Source: Pyrus communis (Eukaryota > Streptophyta > Magnoliopsida > Rosales > Rosaceae). Taken from it: a stretch of DNA of 64,000 nucleotides. Shown in pieces: positions 61,634 to 64,000 of this stretch. Location: the NCBI RefSeq assembly GCF_963583255.1, contig NC_084806.1:16534317-16598316 (forward strand), written 5' to 3'. The position numbers and the translations under genes are program-made. How positions within the stretch are numbered: the first letter of the stretch is position 1; every line of letters starts with the position of its first letter. Below the pieces are notes generated by a model. The model saw only the letters and a program-made list of their open reading frames with translations, did no database searches and was not told where the DNA came from.

Positions 61634-61700
61634 TTTTCAAAGGTGTTCAAAGAGAAGGGATGGAGTAAAATTTCAAAGGGTCGGAGACAATTTTTCAAGA

Positions 61701-63390
61701 ATGGGCAATCTTCAGAGTGTGAATGTTGGGGTGATCAATACCGCTATAAAAAGCCAAGGCGACACGACCACCGATTCAAAAATCCAGATTTTCCTGCGTG
61801 AAGTTCGGCGACGCGTTCGCGGCTTTTCAGAAAACGCGTTCAACTTTGTCAAAAGATATCTGACAAAGTCGAAAACACGTGGAGGCCATCATCGCAACTA
61901 CACGTCTTTAGCCGACAAGCGCAAAGTTCGGCAACGCTTTCTCTGCTTTTCAGAAAACGCGTGCAACTTTGTCAAAAGTGGCGCTCGTTCAGAAATCGAA
62001 GAGGCGTCGTTCAGAAATCGAAGAGGCGTCGTTCAGATATCGAAGAGACGTTTGTCGACAAGGGTAAAAGAACAGTACCACCACTTGCTATTGAGAAATC
62101 CCTATACATGTCGACCTTCATCTCTTATGGCAAGGCAGACCTGAAGAAAATGCCCAACTCTTCCTCACCTCTGAGGGCGCACTCCCAGCAAAGCCTCTTG
62201 AAATACTCAATTTTTTCTCCCCCAGAGAAGATACCAGATACCTGGAGTACAGATGACCCAGGAGGAAACGGTAGATCAAAGCATGTGGAGACAACCACAA
62301 CAAATACATGTGCTGATTCAGTCGTCGTTTCTTCAAAAGCAAAGGTATCTCATATCATCAAGGGCGAAAACAAAGGTATCTCATATCATGCTTTTTCCCT
62401 GTCTTTTCCTTTGCCCTTGTTCTTACCTGCAGGACAAGGGGAAAGTGAGTAATCAGTCGGAACCTGAAATCAAACTTCTGACCTGGAATTGATTGCCTGG
62501 ATCCTTTGCCTGGTTGCTTACCTTGCATTGCTCTCGAGTACTCATCGTCACCGAGCAGTAATGTTCTGAAGCACCATTTAAATGCAAAGGTTGCATTCAA
62601 CTCCTGCATCAGAGGACAAATACTACAAGAGAAGATGCTAAACCTGCATAAGGAAATACCACCTATGCAAAGGGAGCAAGTAAGGCAAGTGAAAATGATA
62701 CATCGAAGCATGTGGAGACAAGCACAACAAATATATGTGCTGATTCATTCGATGCTTCTTCGAAAGCAAAGGTATCTCATATCATGCTTTTTCCCTGTCT
62801 TTTCCTTTGTCTTTGTTATTACTCGCATGGCAAAGTGAAAGAGAGCAGTCAGCGGCACTTGGAGTCAGTCTTCCGATCTGGAACCGACTACCTGGAATCT
62901 ATTCCTGATTGCTTACCTAGTATTGCTCTCGAGTAGTCATCTTCAACGATTGATACACTGCCAGAGAAGAGACAAGGAAACTTCAATCTTTCCGATTCGT
63001 ATTCAATACGAATTGGAAAGATTGAACAAAGAAACAGGTCAGCACCTCCACCTCGTACTTGCCTGCCATATCCTGAAACCGCTCGTAGACCTTCGGGGGG
63101 AGACCAAAAGAATCCTGCTGCTCAGTTCAAGAGTAGCACAAAGGAAAATCAACGAGTGGAGGAGACCAAAAGAATCTTCCAGCCCAGTTCAAGATTAAGC
63201 TTGTGGAAAATCAACGATTGGAGGAAACCAGAAAATCTTCCAGTCGAACTCAAGATCAAACCTCGATGGCCCTTGAAGAAATTTCCAGCCCAATTCAAGA
63301 TCAAGCCCCGACGGCCCTTGGGTTGACATCTACATTAAGGAACTTCAAAACGCATCTCCTACACGTGACAAGCACATGTCTACGACGCGC
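61701..63390 (+). repeat. Non-coding 3' region of the element with nested duplications
   Basis: Visible duplications: AGTTCGGCGACGC (61802) and AGTTCGGCAACGC (61925) begin copies 123 bp apart; a 22-bp unit GTTCAGAAATCGAAGAGGCG is repeated three times at 61986-62050; a block of about 290 bp from CATGTGGAGACAACCAC (62281) recurs from 62708 (about 427 bp apart); and GGAGACCAAAAGAATC recurs at 63097 and 63162. No conserved protein is seen. Confidence 0.7.
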
Positions 63391-63394
63391 CTTG

Positions 63395-63407
63395 AAGTGG
63401 GGGCATT
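63395..63407 (+). promoter_or_regulatory. Polypurine tract before the 3' LTR
   Basis: AAGTGGGGGCATT directly precedes the LTR start TGTAGACATC, the expected site for plus-strand priming. Confidence 0.65.
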
Positions 63408-64000
63408 TGTAGACATCAAAATTTCGGTGAAATGAATGTTGACCAATAATTAAAATTTCAGCGCTCACGTGTCACATAAATTTTACATGTAGCGTGTGAC
63501 TCAACGAAAAATCGAAATAAATTGGAAAAGTCATCAAATAGGACACGTGTCAATACCTGGCAGAAATGATTTATTTCATCTGATTATTTAAATCCAAAAA
63601 ATCAAGTTTTGGAATTCTATAAATAGGAAGCCAAGACATTCATTTGAAAAAAAAAAAAAGGAGAGGAAGAAGAGAAAGGAAGAGAAAGAAAGAAAGAAGG
63701 AAATTTACATTACACCAAAACTTTGAAGCTTTGAAACTCTAAAGCTCTCAAGCAAATCTCGAAGGACCAAGAAAGCTATCTTCGTTCTTCGTCAAATCCT
63801 CCTTCAAGGTCAAGCCCCGACGGCCCTTGAAGAACTTCCACCGATTCAAGATCAAGCCCCGACGGCCCTTGAAGAAAGTGTTCATCATCCGTTCATCCTA
63901 AAGATCAAGCCCCGACGGCCCTTGAAGAACTTCCACCGATTCAAGATCAAGCCCCGACGGCCCTTGAAGAAAGTGTTCATCATTCGTTCATCCTAAAGAT
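63408..64000 (+). repeat. 3' LTR of the gene-carrying element (first 593 bp; cut by window end)
   Basis: Nearly identical to 53649 onwards, including the TATA box (CTATAAATAG, 63617-63626). One extra G after the A-run near 63661 and one A/G change are the only differences in the first roughly 500 bp. Beyond that the tandem AAGCCCCGACGG modules follow in a different order from the 5' LTR. Confidence 0.95.

Larger units (their letters stand above)
53649..64000 (+). mobile_element. Young Ty3/gypsy (Tat-like) non-autonomous retrotransposon carrying host-gene fragments (3' LTR cut by window end)
   Basis: Order: 5' LTR (53649-54581), primer-binding region, damaged gag (54654-57370), hairpin tandem repeats (57375-57660), host-derived segments (about 57955-60550), A/TA tracts, an antisense coiled-coil ORF (61052-61633), repeated non-coding modules, polypurine tract, and 3' LTR from 63408. 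No protease, reverse transcriptase, RNase H or integrase is visible, so it cannot move alone. The first roughly 500 bp of the two LTRs differ at only two positions by eye, so the insertion is recent. Gag type, antisense ORF position and leader match the Tat lineage. The captured pieces lie on the sense strand and are intronless where this can be judged. Confidence 0.85.

Overview
The window looks like nuclear DNA of a woody eudicot. It has long AT-rich introns and intergenic DNA, GT-AG introns, and many TIR, LTR and SINE repeats of the kind I associate with Rosaceae (apple/pear tribe). The taxonomic guess is inference from repeat style and protein similarity; nothing in the sequence proves it.

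Layout. 1-1441: the end of an Athila-like LTR (minus strand) and a decayed LINE RNase H domain. 1442-3200: intergenic DNA with a perfect 16-bp G-box palindrome. 3685-18664 (+): a complete 39-exon class XI myosin gene closest to Arabidopsis MYA2/XI-2, with a small Mutator-type MITE in one intron. 19300-24400: intergenic DNA with a fold-back MITE, low-complexity CCACCA sequence and a copia 3' LTR relic. 24420-30054 (-): an old, internally deleted Ty3/gypsy element whose opposite strand carries a decayed plant-mobile-domain (PMD) gene. 30140-41230: SINE-like copies, a 2.14-kb solo LTR, minisatellites and a G-rich tract. 41242-45496: a 4.26-kb hAT-type element (8-bp target duplication, 12-bp TIRs) filled by a tandem array of about 346-bp units. 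45812-46222: another fold-back MITE. 48136-50077 (+): a complete three-exon YUCCA flavin monooxygenase gene (auxin synthesis). 50515-53640: degenerate tandem repeats and intergenic DNA. 53649-64000 (+): most of a young Ty3/gypsy (Tat-like) retrotransposon with almost identical LTRs, a damaged gag, no pol and an antisense coiled-coil ORF. In the place of pol it carries intronless pieces of host genes: a BES1/BZR1-family transcription factor, an aldo/keto reductase and at least one more.

Only two host genes look functional: myosin XI (actin-based organelle transport) and YUCCA (conversion of indole-3-pyruvate to auxin). Nothing suggests they act together. The rest of the window is transposon biology. 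The three most interesting objects are the gene-capturing retrotransposon, the hAT-type element carrying a satellite-like array, and the gypsy element with an antisense PMD gene. Exon boundaries were set by hand from reading frame and splice consensus. Family assignments come from remembered protein motifs, without any database search.
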